Shown: one piece after another, positions 1-11,487 of the stretch
Position numbering within the stretch: the first letter of the stretch is position 1
How the letters are laid out: each line of letters begins with the position of its first letter
Origin: Patiria pectinifera
Taxonomy: Eukaryota > Echinodermata > Asteroidea > Valvatida > Asterinidae
NCBI GenBank assembly: GCA_029964075.1
Contig: CM057136.1
Span: 16,108,381-16,172,380, forward strand
Direction of reading: 5' to 3'
Length of the DNA stretch: 64,000 nt
Position numbers and translations under genes: made by a program
Notes under the pieces: generated by a model
Told to the model about the DNA's origin: nothing
Databases searched by the model: none
The model's input: the letters and a program-made list of their open reading frames with translations, nothing else

Positions 1-145
1 ATAACAGAATTCCCTTCCCCCACCTATTACTTGTAGTTTAAGAGTGCATGAAGGACTGCACTACATTATTCAACTAGAATCCGGAATCCTAGTATTCAGA
101 AAAATCCACCCGATTTATTCGATGTAATTTCTCCAAATCTAACAG

Positions 146-3100
146 TTGCTGCTGGATCTTGGCGCTGAGATCACCGAGCCTTCCATCTCTCTGGGTGGCG
201 AGGTGACCCTGACCCAAGCCGTCGCCACCCTCCACGTCTACCGTGCCATCTCCCAGCCCGCCTACATCTTGGCCACCCAGACAGACGTCTTCGGCTACGC
301 CTTCGCTATGACCGCTAAGCTCCAGTCACTCAGCCGGGCTTGGACTGACTTCGGCGCTGAGTTGGAGGAGCTTGCCCGGGGAGTCGAGGTCTTTGCCGGT
401 GACATTTTGGGCAAGTCAGGATCAAGTGAAGAGGTAACTCCGTTTATGAAATAGGGTAGGGTACACCGGACAGGGAAGGCGCAGTTGGGTCAAAGGTTAC
501 ACACAGTGCCACAAGCGGTCAAACTGTTCTTGGGCAAGCAACACTGACTATTTAATTAGTTCAAATCAGGAATACAAATACTCGGGTAGATGATTACAGG
601 TGAGATTACATGTGAGAAGACAGCAGGATAGCTTGTGATACAATCAGGAATATGTACGGTTCAACGGGAATGCCTGTGTCCCTGTGGTTATAAATATTAT
701 ATATTATCCCTGGAAAAATAAAGAAATATAAACCACATACTTATGAATTTACTAAAACGTACGTATTCACGAATGTACTATGTTCGATAACAATAATATT
801 TTCATCAGATTAGATCAATAACTTCATGACAAAATCATGCCAATTTAACGGACTTAGCTTTAAAACACTATATATCATGTATATATCTGTATATATGTAT
901 CAATAAGGGGCTAAGTACGTGTTCTTACATCTCGTCAATGTCGCACATAATGGGTAAAATTAAGGTAAATTTGGGTGTAATTAGGTTTTTTACGGCTCGC
1001 AACATCGGAAATGCGAAAACGGGTCTAAAACACCCCGTCGATGGATGGTGTTACACAACGTTTTCTGAGCTGAGCGCATCAAGCGCTGAGCTAGGTACTT
1101 TCTGACAATGTTCCCTATCTAACTTTATATATATCACTTCAAGTTTGTGATGAATCCACAGTAACTTTCAGAAAAGTTCAAATTTGAATTCGGAAGAGTC
1201 ATGACGAAATTCATGATACAATCACAGAAATAATTATTGCCTCGCCGGGCCCGTTTGCACTGTTTGTTGAAGATTCTCTTGGGATTGCCAATCAGTTTTT
1301 GTGACAAAGCTTAATCATGCGACTAAGCGATTATGTGTCAATTGTGTGACATTATATCCACATGTTTTTCATTCATGTTTTGTATGTGATAGATCTTAGC
1401 CCTGTTTGGATACCACAACAATGACAAGTACCGAGATAAGACCGGCAGGCAACATCCACTGTCCAAGGTGTTTGAGGGGATCAATTACAAGCAAGCAGAG
1501 GTAAAAAGATTACGGTTTTCTCCTCTAAGTCATATTTTCACCAACCCGATTATGAATATAATGCTTATGAATATCAAGCAAGGTTGAAGTAGGTGTCAGT
1601 TTTTACTTGCCGTGACGTGACATATAATGACAATGCCGAGACTTGACATGACATGACGTGCAATAAAAATGACATTGCACTACATGATATGCAACAGATA
1701 TCAAACAATTTTTCATGACACAACATGACATCTTGTCATCGAGGTCGTGGTTTTTTCATGTACCAGAGCCAGATTTTGTGCAAATTAATTTCAAATTGGA
1801 TTGTGTTGTTAGTCAGTTGGCATGGCATTACATCAAATGACAATGCCCAGACTTGACATGACATCCAATGGCAATTACATCGCACTACGTAATATGCAAT
1901 GAAGATAAAGCAGTTTTGCACAACATGACATGACATGTGTTGGCAATGGCACAATTTTACACGACACGAGGTGAAACTTCTTTTTTTCCCCTTGCAGTTC
2001 ATAGCTCACCCTCATTCCCAGAAGGCCATCATCGGGCAGTTCTACAGGAACCTCCTGAGTTGGAACGAGCAAGGATTTATGAACCAAATTCTCCTGATGC
2101 TCCTTGTCATGCTAGGCTATCCCGTCATCTGTCTGTTGTACATTTTCTTTCCAGTCCCAAAAGTGGTTAGATTCGCCAGGAACCCGTAAGTATTGTATCG
2201 AGAACCTATTGGACTCGTGTCCGCCAAGTCGAGCAAAATTAAAGGGGACACACAGACGGGATTTCTAATTTGGTAGGCAGATTCCGTTTATTTCGCTAAG
2301 CGGACTTTGCGGGCAACTCGCCGCACTGTCATCAGAACTGCAACTGATCGATTCCCAGCATAGACAAGCATAGCTTCACAAAATGTTTTACAATGTTACA
2401 ACTGTACCAAACCCTGAAAACTATAGCCAAGCCCTACCCGCGTAAGTGAACAATAAAACCCCGCATAAGCAACCTATTCATAGAACCTATTTCCGGAGCG
2501 CGCTCTTGCCAGACCCAAAACAAGGTCAGCACCAACCTTGTCCCCAGGGTGTCGAGCAGTGCGCGCCCACCACCACCTGCTCTCTCACCCTGGTATTGGA
2601 TCATTTGCATGTGTAAGAATATTGAACACGTATGCAAATGAGGAGTAGTCTGGTGCCTTCAAGAACGTTACATTAGCGTATGTTTTTGTATGCGGTGTCT
2701 CGGGTAAAAACAGCATCAATTCGTCGCGCAGTGATTTTTGTAGTTAAAATGTTACAATCTGGCCCGCCAGTGTGCAGTTTCGCATTTCATATTAATATGA
2801 GCAAACTGGAAAGGAAATGAGTATTTTTGAGAAGTCGTGGACGTTATAATTACAATGATCGTGAAAACACGTTGCAATTTAACAACACCAACTACACGAT
2901 AGAAATCCATTACTAGAAAATTGCGGTATCGAATCAGGATACAGGAAAAAAATTCCTATCCAGGGCTTACTATTGGAAACGAGGTTGGAAATAAAGTAGG
3001 CACTGGGGACGAGGTTTGGTCAGCACACCTGTGGCCCAAAACGCCAAACAATGCGCAGTCGGAGCCCTCCGGTGCCAGCTAGGAACCAAAGCAATAACAA

Positions 3101-6100
3101 AAGTGATAATAAAAGCTGTCCGTTACAATATATACCGGTGGGTTTTTTTTCAGGTAAAAAGTTTTTTTGCTTGAAGAACTGCTCAGTAATTTAAAGTTTC
3201 AATTTGCTTGCGAATGATACCACTAGGAAAGATTACTGGGGTGATAAACACTGTTCAAAGGCCTCCCACCCTAAAATCAAAACCAAAAATCAAAGGCCTA
3301 CTTTAAGATTAAGGAATGCATATTAGAAACTGTGACACATAATATTGATGATATAACTATTTTGAACTTTCTGAGCCTTCAAAGCGTTAACAACAATAAC
3401 ATTTTAAAGAGAAAATTGAGTTTGTTATTAAAAGCCCATATTGCGAAGAGTTACAACCCAAAACAATTATTATTTTATCAAACTTTATTTGTGGATTCAT
3501 TTTTAGGTACGTGATGTTCCTGATGGCCTCAGGTTCAGGAATCACCTTCCTTGCCCTCATCATTGCTTTGACTGTGATCGATAAGGTCAACAACCATCAG
3601 GCAGCGGAGGCGTTGTACGCACTGCTTCTGGTTTGGATACTCGGTGAGCGCTGCCTTAAGAACGCTTAAACAATAGAAACCCTGTCTAGCAAATGGGTTG
3701 GTATGTAGCCCAATGTTGGTCAGCATACCAACTGACTGCATTCTAAATTGGGCAAGTTCTCTATCCAAATTGACCAAGAGTTGAAGAAATTGCAAACCAA
3801 TGTTTGTCAAATGGCATTGCTGAACAATTTGACCGAAGTTTTAACAGTGCATATGATTTTTCAAACTGGAACCCATCTGATTACAGATGGGTACCAGTTG
3901 GACTTTTCTTGGGTCTAATTTAACCAAGGTCTTCCCACGGTGTAGGGCTGTGACGGCTACACCGATACCCCGAAACCATTCAAGAATGGGATACCTATTT
4001 ATTTTCCGATTTCTTACCAGAAACGTTTGGACACCCTGACACAACCTTTCTTTTAACCGCCTTGCTGTTTGAACAGTCACAGTAAAAAAAATCGATCATC
4101 TACCCTGCCATGCTTTTTACACAGGCTAGTCAATTAATTCATTCAACAGGGTAAAAATAGGCAGGAAGTAGGCACAGCTGGTTTATCAATCACCCATAGT
4201 AAAAGCATAGCTGTATCAAGTGGCATAAACAGTCACAACCAGTCAAACCTCCTTTATGTTAGCTGGGAGCCCTTAACTGTTGGAAACAGTCACTTGATTG
4301 ATTTTGACTGAAAGGACAAATTGGCACTGAATGCATGTTTTGCAAAGGAGGGTTAGTAAAGGAATACCCAACTTTAAATGATTAACTGGAAAAAAGATTA
4401 CATTGGAAAATAGACGTTTGGTTCTGCAGTATATTTGTCTTTAAAGTCCACAACGTCAATTTATAGCCTGACTGGTTCACTCATCAGGTATGATGTGGCA
4501 ACACATGAAGAAACTAATGAAGCATGGCCTGAAGGAATATCTGTCTGATAGTATCCGCATCGTAGAAGCTATCATCATAGCCTTGTACGTCACGGTCTTC
4601 GTCCTTCAGTGGAATGGACATATCAATGTAAGTTCATCAAAATAAATGATGATACATGTACGTTTTTATTTGTTATCCAAGAGTTGTGTGTTGCAGAGAC
4701 ATCTAAGTCGGCGGGTTTCACCTCATTGAAAGATATTACTTTTTAGCATTGCACAGAACGTTTCAAAATCGAAAGCTCGTCTAACTGATCTGTATTTCCT
4801 TAAAAAACGACATGTTCCATACATACATCAAATATTGTCCTAACTCCTAGAAACACTTCAGGTGTCAAAATCGGCATCAAACGTGTGTTCAAATTCGCTT
4901 TCAGATCATATCAAATACCGTGCTTCGTCGCTCCGCCCGTCACATCGACAGCAGCAACTTCACGGATCTACAGGACCATGTGTCGACAGTCCTGTCGGGT
5001 TTCCAAGACCGCCTCAACGACACTCTAGCCGAGGGTGTCGACGGGATACTCACGGGGGTTCTCTCCAACTGCCACCCCATGACAGGTGTAATGAACAATG
5101 CGGCTGAAAGGCCATCCCTGACACCCCTTCAACAAGTAGTAGTCGACTATGACCAGTTCGAGCCTGTCCTCGTGGCCCAGACTCTCTTTGCGGTCACCAT
5201 TGTGATATCCTTCATTCGCTTGACGAATATTTTGTTGGTCAGCGAGACGGTCGGCCCGCTGCGCATCTCTCTCGGCGCCATGGTGGGGGACATCCTCAAG
5301 TTCTGCGCCATCTTTGTGGTGATCTGGATGGCCTTCGCAATCGGTCTGTACAGCAACTACTACTCTGCCGGGCAGGCGGCATCACGCCCGTGCTTTGCAG
5401 ATGGTGGCAGTTGGGAAGACTGCGCATTCTTGACCGGCTTCTCAACGTGAGTAAATTGCTCAGGCATTGGTATAGAAGGTTAAAAAAAATAGGTTCTAGG
5501 AGTTCAAGAGAGAGAGGCAAGAGGCGAAAAAAGATAAATGTCTCAAAGTACAAGCCTCCGGAACTGTAACAGTAAATGGATTTGACTAGAGAGCATAGCG
5601 GGTAGAATGCTCAATTTGAGCTTACTAAACTCCAGTTCTTCTCTTGAATTTACATAGCACGGCCTTTGCTGCCAAAACTGTTATCATGTGTATCACAAGT
5701 AAATCACTAAGTTATTGGCCTAAACTAATGTGACTGATAACTCATGCAAACAAACTTGTAACAAGGCATTCTTTGTCAATGCACGCTCGTTTCCTGTCAA
5801 GTTCAATCTATCATGTGATGTAACTTGTGTATGGTTTTGGCTTCAAACGCTCGAGCTGCGTTAACTTCCGGTTCCAATCGTGCAGAAAGTGCTGGAGGTG
5901 ACGTCACACTAACGAACCGGATAGACAGAATCGTAACTTCAGCAAAAGTGCATGCCCACACATACTAAAGAAATAGACGTACTTCCAGTCGCAAAACCCA
6001 GCTCCCCACATTTACAAAACAAGCCTTGTATTTGTTTGACCTTACAATTCGCAGACCTACAGATGCTATTGGTAAACTGTACTGGGCTTTGTTTGGGAAG

Positions 6101-9100
6101 ATAAGCCTCGACGTCCTTCTGCTGCATGCCCAGTATTCCGTGGCCGAGTTTGTCGGCACGATCCTGTTCCTCGTCTACCACGTCGTTGCCGTTTTGGTCC
6201 TACTGAACGCCCTCATCGGTATGCTGTCCAACACGTACAACTTAACAGAGGTAAAGTGGAAAGCAAAAACACAATGTCTAATGTCGTCAGCCGTTTTGAG
6301 AATATCCCGGCGCTCTTTGATTTGGGTAAACTCTTGTATATTTATTTCACCCCCCCCCCTAATTTGTAAGTAACCAAAACAGCGCCCTCTTTGTGTTTCG
6401 CCGTACCTCGAAAATTATATAATGGCTTTGCTAACAACGAAATGTTATCTCCATAAAGGACTGTTAAACTTAAAGCATCCTTGCTATAGCCTGTGCCATA
6501 CTCCAACCTCAAGAGTGAAATTGATGCAGTAGTTGGGAGGGGGGGGGGTGTTACTGTAATCAGTGCCGTGAGATTGGGGCCTGTAAGAGAGTTGAAATCC
6601 GAGTTGACTTTCAAATTAGACACAAGATCTTTTTGACGTGAATATATCTTGATTTGCAATCGGATGTCTACAGGGTTTATAAAAAAACCACGAAACCGAA
6701 ATATTGGGACCGTTGTGTTAGTGAAGTTCTGCATGCAACACTTTCAAAATCTTAGGATATGAAAGCCAAATTCATATCACTTTTTTTTAGCACAAGAATC
6801 ATGCAAATCACTCATTATACTCTTCTCGGAATTCAAAAACAACAACAACCGCCCTTTAAAGTCCTGTCCATGGATCACCCCCCAAAAAAGGTGTGTGTTC
6901 CTTCAGCAAAACGAAAACAATTCACACCCATCTATATGTGATTTGTTTTAGTTTTGCTGAAAAACACTTACCTTTTTGTGATACATGGACAAATTTTTAA
7001 ACGGTGATTGTGTTTAAAATTCCGTAACTTGAAAATTATTGAGTTATTTGAGTGATTCTTGTACTTCAAGAAAGACTGGACTTTCATATCCTCAATTTTG
7101 AAAGTGCTACATGCAGCAATTTACTAAAACGATAGTCCTGACATTTGGGTTTCGTTTTTGTTTTCCTCAACCTGTACTATTTTTATTTTTTTTTATCTGG
7201 CCACGGCTTAGGAGCACGCTGACACGGAATGGAAGTTCCACCGTGCTGCTGTCTGGACCTCCTACCTGCGCCCCGTGGGAACACTCCCGCCTCCCTTCAA
7301 CCTGATCCCGTCCGTTAAGAGTTTATTCCGCTTCTGCAGATACATTGTAGGAATTTGGCTCAAATGCGCACGACGAAAACAAGTCAACCGGGTAAGTGTT
7401 TTTTTGTTTAACCATTTCATCTAAATTGGAAATGAAAAGAACTATACCGGCTGTTAAGACAGCTGTACAGACATTTTTCTTCTTCAAAATTTATTTCCAT
7501 TAATTACAATATTGCAAATCTAGTTATGACAATGTTTAGAAAGTACATATATAACAATCATAAATGATATACACAACATTAGTTTTGATGTACTACATGT
7601 ATATCAATGTATAAACCATGGGTTATATAATATGGTGTTATCATTTTGAATATACTTAATTACATAAGTGTGAACAGCAGTAAGCATATTAATTAAATAA
7701 ATATATATACAAGTCTTTGTTTTTCTTTTGAAACTTTGCTCTGAATAATAGCTCTGTAATGAACACATTAAAAAATGTACAAACTTAGTAAACTTCCACG
7801 TATGTCTGTTTGCAGAATGTTACTAAATTAAATTGAATTTTTTTTCTTCCAGAAAGACAAATACTCCAAAGCAGAACTTGCCGGGTACATGGTAATTATA
7901 AACGTCACTTGTACTTATATTTTAACATTTCAGGAAAGTATTGAATCAAAACATATTGGCGATGAGTCGCAGGTACTATACATTTGTCAAAATTCTAATT
8001 TCCGTACAGTCTTAAAATACTTTATGCGAATTTGACGTCATGAAGCATTAATTCGCTGCGAAATTCGCGCACGAGTTGAAATTTACGAATTCGCAGCGCG
8101 AATAATTGCCATGACGTCACAAATTCGCGTTCACTTTCGCTTTCTCGCGCCGAGTATGAGCCGGGCTTTAGTGTTATAGGTGTACATTATTCCTCCATGG
8201 GTGTACCATTAGACAGCACTTTAATAGATCTTTCTGCGCTTGGTTGGCAAACTGCACATTTTGCCAAACACGGGTTGCAAAACTATGGAAGGTCCAACAA
8301 TGCAAAAATGAAGAAGAGTTATTACAGATAACCAACAAAGTAGTTGATTGTTGGAATTACAACATTGCCAAAAAAGCTACAGCACAATTCCTACACATGC
8401 CTTTTTACTATGTATTGAGGGCATTATGAGGAATTGTTGGAAAAATATGATGCCAGCCTTTTATGCGCTTGCGGCAGCCCATATAGAATGGCGCCAATGC
8501 TAAAAAAAGGTCTGTATCAGAATATACATAAACCTTATTCATGAGGAAGCTACTTTCGATGGTGTTCCCTGAATCCGTTTCATAAGTTGTCAACTGATGA
8601 TTGCGATAGTGCCAGACTATTTTGGAGTGCTTTCCAAGCGTCGCTTCCATTTTTTCAAAATTGACCAAAAGAATATGGTATGTTTTATTGCAAATTTTCA
8701 ATTATAATGACCTGAATTCTTAGTTTTTCTTTCAACCCGCCAGTTCCAAAACTTGAAGAGTTTACATCGCTTTCAATCTAATATGGGCTTTAGATAAAGT
8801 CTATTGTTATATAGTGTGGTAACAGGGATAAAGAAAAAGAACGTTTATCAATGTTGAGTTTATATGGTTTCCTTTCTCGCCCATGTGTAGCGGGCCTTGA
8901 AACTGACACGTGACCGCTACGTTCAGGATCACTTGTCATCGACCTCCACGAACTCCGAAGCAGCACGAACACGTGATGTACAATCACTGAGGAATGACGT
9001 CACTTCATTCAGGTAACCTAACAACTTTACACCACGTGATAGACTTATTATTAAACTATAGTGAACCATCATTGATGCCTTTTATACTCTATAACATAAA

Positions 9101-9924
9101 AGAGTTACAAATACCTCCTCGCGTTTGTTTCACTTTCCAACAACTTGTTAAACAGCTGTGCCATGTTAATTACCCTACGAAATTTGAAAGAATTTGCGCT
9201 CTCCTTTTTTGGTAAAACTACTGTGTAGTCTTTTGAGAAACTGAAGTATCGGAGGGTTTCAGATAGACCAGTTGACACCTGATGTCCTTCACCATTCAGG
9301 TTCTTTGCCCAAGACCGCTTGGAGGCTCTCAACAAAAATCTCATCCTGTCCAACGAAAAGGCATCCGAGTTGCGCCGAAAGCTGGATGACTTGGACCCGC
9401 TGAAAGGCTTGAGTATCGAGGTGGTCAACGAGGCTACCCAACTGACCGAGAACATCGACGAGCTGTCCCGAGAGGCAGACGGGTTGAGAGAGGAACAGAC
9501 GACGGAGATTACTGACAGGGACCAGGAGGCTGCAGACCTACGGGACAAGAACGCCGCCCTCCAGGCCAAGATACAACAGCTCATGGCCAGTCACTCCACT
9601 GAATTGGCCAAGAGGGACCGCCAAGAGGCGCATCTCAGCGATCTCATCAGCGGACTGGAGAGGGATACATCCAGCCAGAAGGACGAGCTTGAACTCCTTC
9701 GACTAGACAAAGCTGAGCTAATCAACAATGAGGGGAGGTTGCTGGAAGAGAATGACAAACTGCGACTCCAGGTGGCCAAACTCAAACAACAGATACCTGC
9801 ACCCACCGTAGAGGTTCCTGATGAACCGGAGCAGGAACGCCTTGGTTTCTTTCGACGGATCGCTAACGTGGTCGAGAAGAAAATTACTGACCTCGGAGAG
9901 GGGTTGACAGCGGTTGGTTTATAA
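146..9924 (+). CDS. TRPC-family cation channel, 5' end missing, long coiled-coil C-terminus
   Basis: Exons: 146-433, 1393-1500, 1998-2185, 3507-3643, 4488-4627, 4905-5446, 6055-6250, 7212-7391, 7853-7891, 7934-7972, 8891-9012, 9300-9924. Phases agree throughout, giving 867 residues to a TAA stop. Seen: exon 1 resembles the TRP_2 region after the ankyrin repeats ([18 protein letters not shown]); FIAHPHSQ before a hydrophobic hairpin; S1-S3 in exons 3-5; an S3-S4 loop of about 80 residues with a possible NFT glycosylation site; [18 protein letters not shown] linking S4 to S5; pore helix LYWALFG near residues 476-482 where TRPCs usually have LFW; S6 with [16 protein letters not shown] box EWKF near 539-542 followed by GTLPPPFN. 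The family forms tetrameric plasma-membrane Ca2+/Na+ channels downstream of phospholipase C. Odd: the last about 200 residues are charged coiled coil. Ankyrin-repeat exons must lie upstream of the window. The family call is secure; the subtype is not. Confidence 0.93.
1608..1935. repeat. Diverged direct duplication of about 120 bp
   Basis: 1608-1730 and 1822-1935 share AATGACAATGCC-AGACTTGACATGACAT and a following CACTAC-TAATATGCAA segment, spaced about 214 bp. Lies in an intron of the channel gene. Confidence 0.65.
8026..8128. repeat. Hairpin foldback containing TGACGTCA
   Basis: Arms of about 38 bp (GCGAATTTGACGTCATGAAG … TGCGAA) return as an imperfect reverse complement. Each arm contains GACGTCA, a CRE-like palindrome. 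In an intron of the channel gene; probably a MITE. Confidence 0.7.
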
Positions 9925-10175
9925 TCCAGAAGCTTAGTCATTCTATTTGACATTGCTACACTTATAATACGGCTCAAATGTTTACTTTCTCTGGAAGCAT
10001 TTTGGTCACTAAATGAGCTGTCTTTGAGACCTTAATAGTGATCAAAGAAAAAATGTGTATGCTAAAATGAATATCTATTGGTGCGAGCATAAGTTCACAA
10101 ATAATAACATTCACAGAAGCTTTCTTGTGACTGTATAGCCTTATTTGAGGATGTTTGGTCACACTCTAGTAACTT

Positions 10176-10181
10176 AATAAA
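10176..10181 (+). promoter_or_regulatory. Candidate polyadenylation signal for the channel gene
   Basis: An AATAAA hexamer lies about 250 bp after the channel stop codon at 9924. It would end transcripts that use the 9300-9924 exon before the Glu/Pro-rich frame begins at 10321. Confidence 0.5.
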
Positions 10182-10320
10182 ATCGTTCCCTTGAAACTCT
10201 AAAATACATGTACATGTATACCAATTTTATAAAATATTCTCCGTCTAGATTTTCCCGTCTATTTTATTCCCGTGCTTTTGTGATAAAAAGTAATATTTGA
10301 TCCAATTCAATTATTTCCAG

Positions 10321-11124
10321 GGTGGAAAATATGAAGACAACTTGACAAGGGAAAGTGAGCAACCACAGACAGAAAGAGGAACCCAAGACCCTAGCCCTCT
10401 AGAACGAGAGAAAGAAAAAGAGTTACGGGCAGAACCAGAAGCAGATGTTGAAGCGGCGAGAGTTCCAGAGACGTCAAAGAAAGAAATCGAGGTACAAAAG
10501 GAATCAAGCGAGCAACAAATGGCAAGTTCAGCTCAGCAGGTAGATTCTAGATCCGATGAAATGCCTCTAGAACCAAAGGATGTCAAGAGTCCACTCCCAC
10601 AGCGTGAAATGATTGAGGATCCAGCCCTAGATACAAAGGAACAAGTGGGAAAAGAAGAACCAGAACCCGAGGTGGAACAAGAGCAAAGATCAAGCGCTGA
10701 GACAGAGCCTACCACTTCAGTCGAAGCATCTGCCTTCCTACCCGATCCAGAAACCGAGTCCGCACGTGACGAGGCACCCAAAGAAGATCTAGATTCGGTG
10801 GCAGATTTAGAAGTGACTGATTATTTCAAAGGAACCGAGGCAGAGTTACAAAGTGTATCGGAGCAAAGTCCAGAGAAAACAACAGATGAGGATGCAGGGC
10901 AAAACCTGGAAGCCAAGGAAATGCCTTTAGAGGCAGAAGCCCTGCCCGAACAAGCCGAGATACAGAAACACCAGGCTGAAGCAGTTCCAGATCTAGATGT
11001 TGATGTCGAAGTTGAAAAGGCAGCACCACCACCGTCCGAGCAAAGAAAATATGCTACCACGGATGATCTAAGATCATCACCCTTCGAAGATATAGATTTG
11101 CCACCATCCCAAGACCTTCACTAG
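10321..11124 (+). CDS. Glu/Pro-rich acidic exon, possible alternative last exon of the channel gene
   Basis: I do not recognise this protein. An open frame follows a good acceptor (TTATTTCCAG at 10311-10320) and runs 267 residues to TAG at 11122. It is dominated by Glu, Pro, Ala, Ser and Gln with recurring short acidic phrases (EKEKELRAEPEADVEAA, DIDLPPSQD), so it is probably disordered. No in-frame first exon or signal peptide is visible. The exon starts in phase 0, as do the ends of channel exons at 7391, 7891 and 7972, so it could be an alternative 3' exon of the upstream channel. It cannot splice directly from the 9012 donor, which is phase 2. Coding-like composition continues past the stop to 11487. 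It could also be the last exon of a separate gene or a decaying remnant. Confidence 0.45.
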   Translation, partial: GGKYEDNLTRESEQPQTERGTQDPSPLEREKEKELRAEPEADVEAARVPETSKKEIEVQKESSEQQMASSAQQVDSRSDEMPLEPKDVKSPLPQREMIEDPALDTKEQVGKEEPEPEVEQEQRSSAETEPTTSVEASAFLPDPETESARDEAPKEDLDSVADLEVTDYFKGTEAELQSVSEQSPEKTTDEDAGQNLEAKEMPLEAEALPEQAEIQKHQAEAVPDLDVDVEVEKAAPPPSEQRKYATTDDLRSSPFEDIDLPPSQDLH

Positions 11125-11487
11125 GCAGAAGCAGCAGATCTGCCAACAGTTGAAGTTCCAGACACAGGCCCGGCCAAGCAAGTAGAGTACCGGTAACCAA
11201 AAACAGGAGGTTCAATCGAATCAAGAACAAGAGTTGGACACAAGTCTCAAGACACCAGAGAAAGAGAGTACCGATCAGAGCACGTTCCTGACATATCGAC
11301 AAGTAGTGAAGCTGGGATTTCCTTCGTCGAAATAGATCTGCCACTAACTCCAGAATCAAAGCCAGCAGAAGAGGCAGGTGCTATTGGAGAAACCGAAAAG
11401 ACGGAAGATATACAAGTTCAAGAGGATCTCGAGACGAAATCAGAAGAACAAGATACTGAAGAAGAACCAGTGATTTGGCAGTTGTAA
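11125..11487 (+). pseudogene. Coding-like extension of the acidic exon, interrupted by stops
   Basis: The frame that stops at TAG 11122-11124 resumes, reads 23 codons to TAA 11194-11196, then stays open to TAA 11485-11487. The last part repeats the style of the upstream protein (VEIDLPLTPES here, EDIDLPPSQD upstream) and ends in acidic residues EEEPVIWQL. Between about 11198 and 11290 a different frame looks more coding-like (QEVQSNQEQELDTSLKTPEK), suggesting a compensated pair of indels. Decay, assembly error and a real shortened C-terminus all remain possible. Confidence 0.4.

Noticed and set aside
2522..3025. MITE bounded by inverted CTGGGGACGAGGTTTGG words
   Set aside because: The two words match imperfectly over about 20 bp and no further terminal symmetry or target duplication is evident.
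9105..9977. Minus-strand frames over the channel coiled-coil exon
   Set aside because: Shadow frames of the coding exon; Ser/Arg-rich with no splice signals or family marks.
10321..11124. Neurofilament or MAP1-type gene
   Set aside because: Only general acidic Glu/Pro composition supports it; no rod, microtubule-binding or repeat signature is visible.
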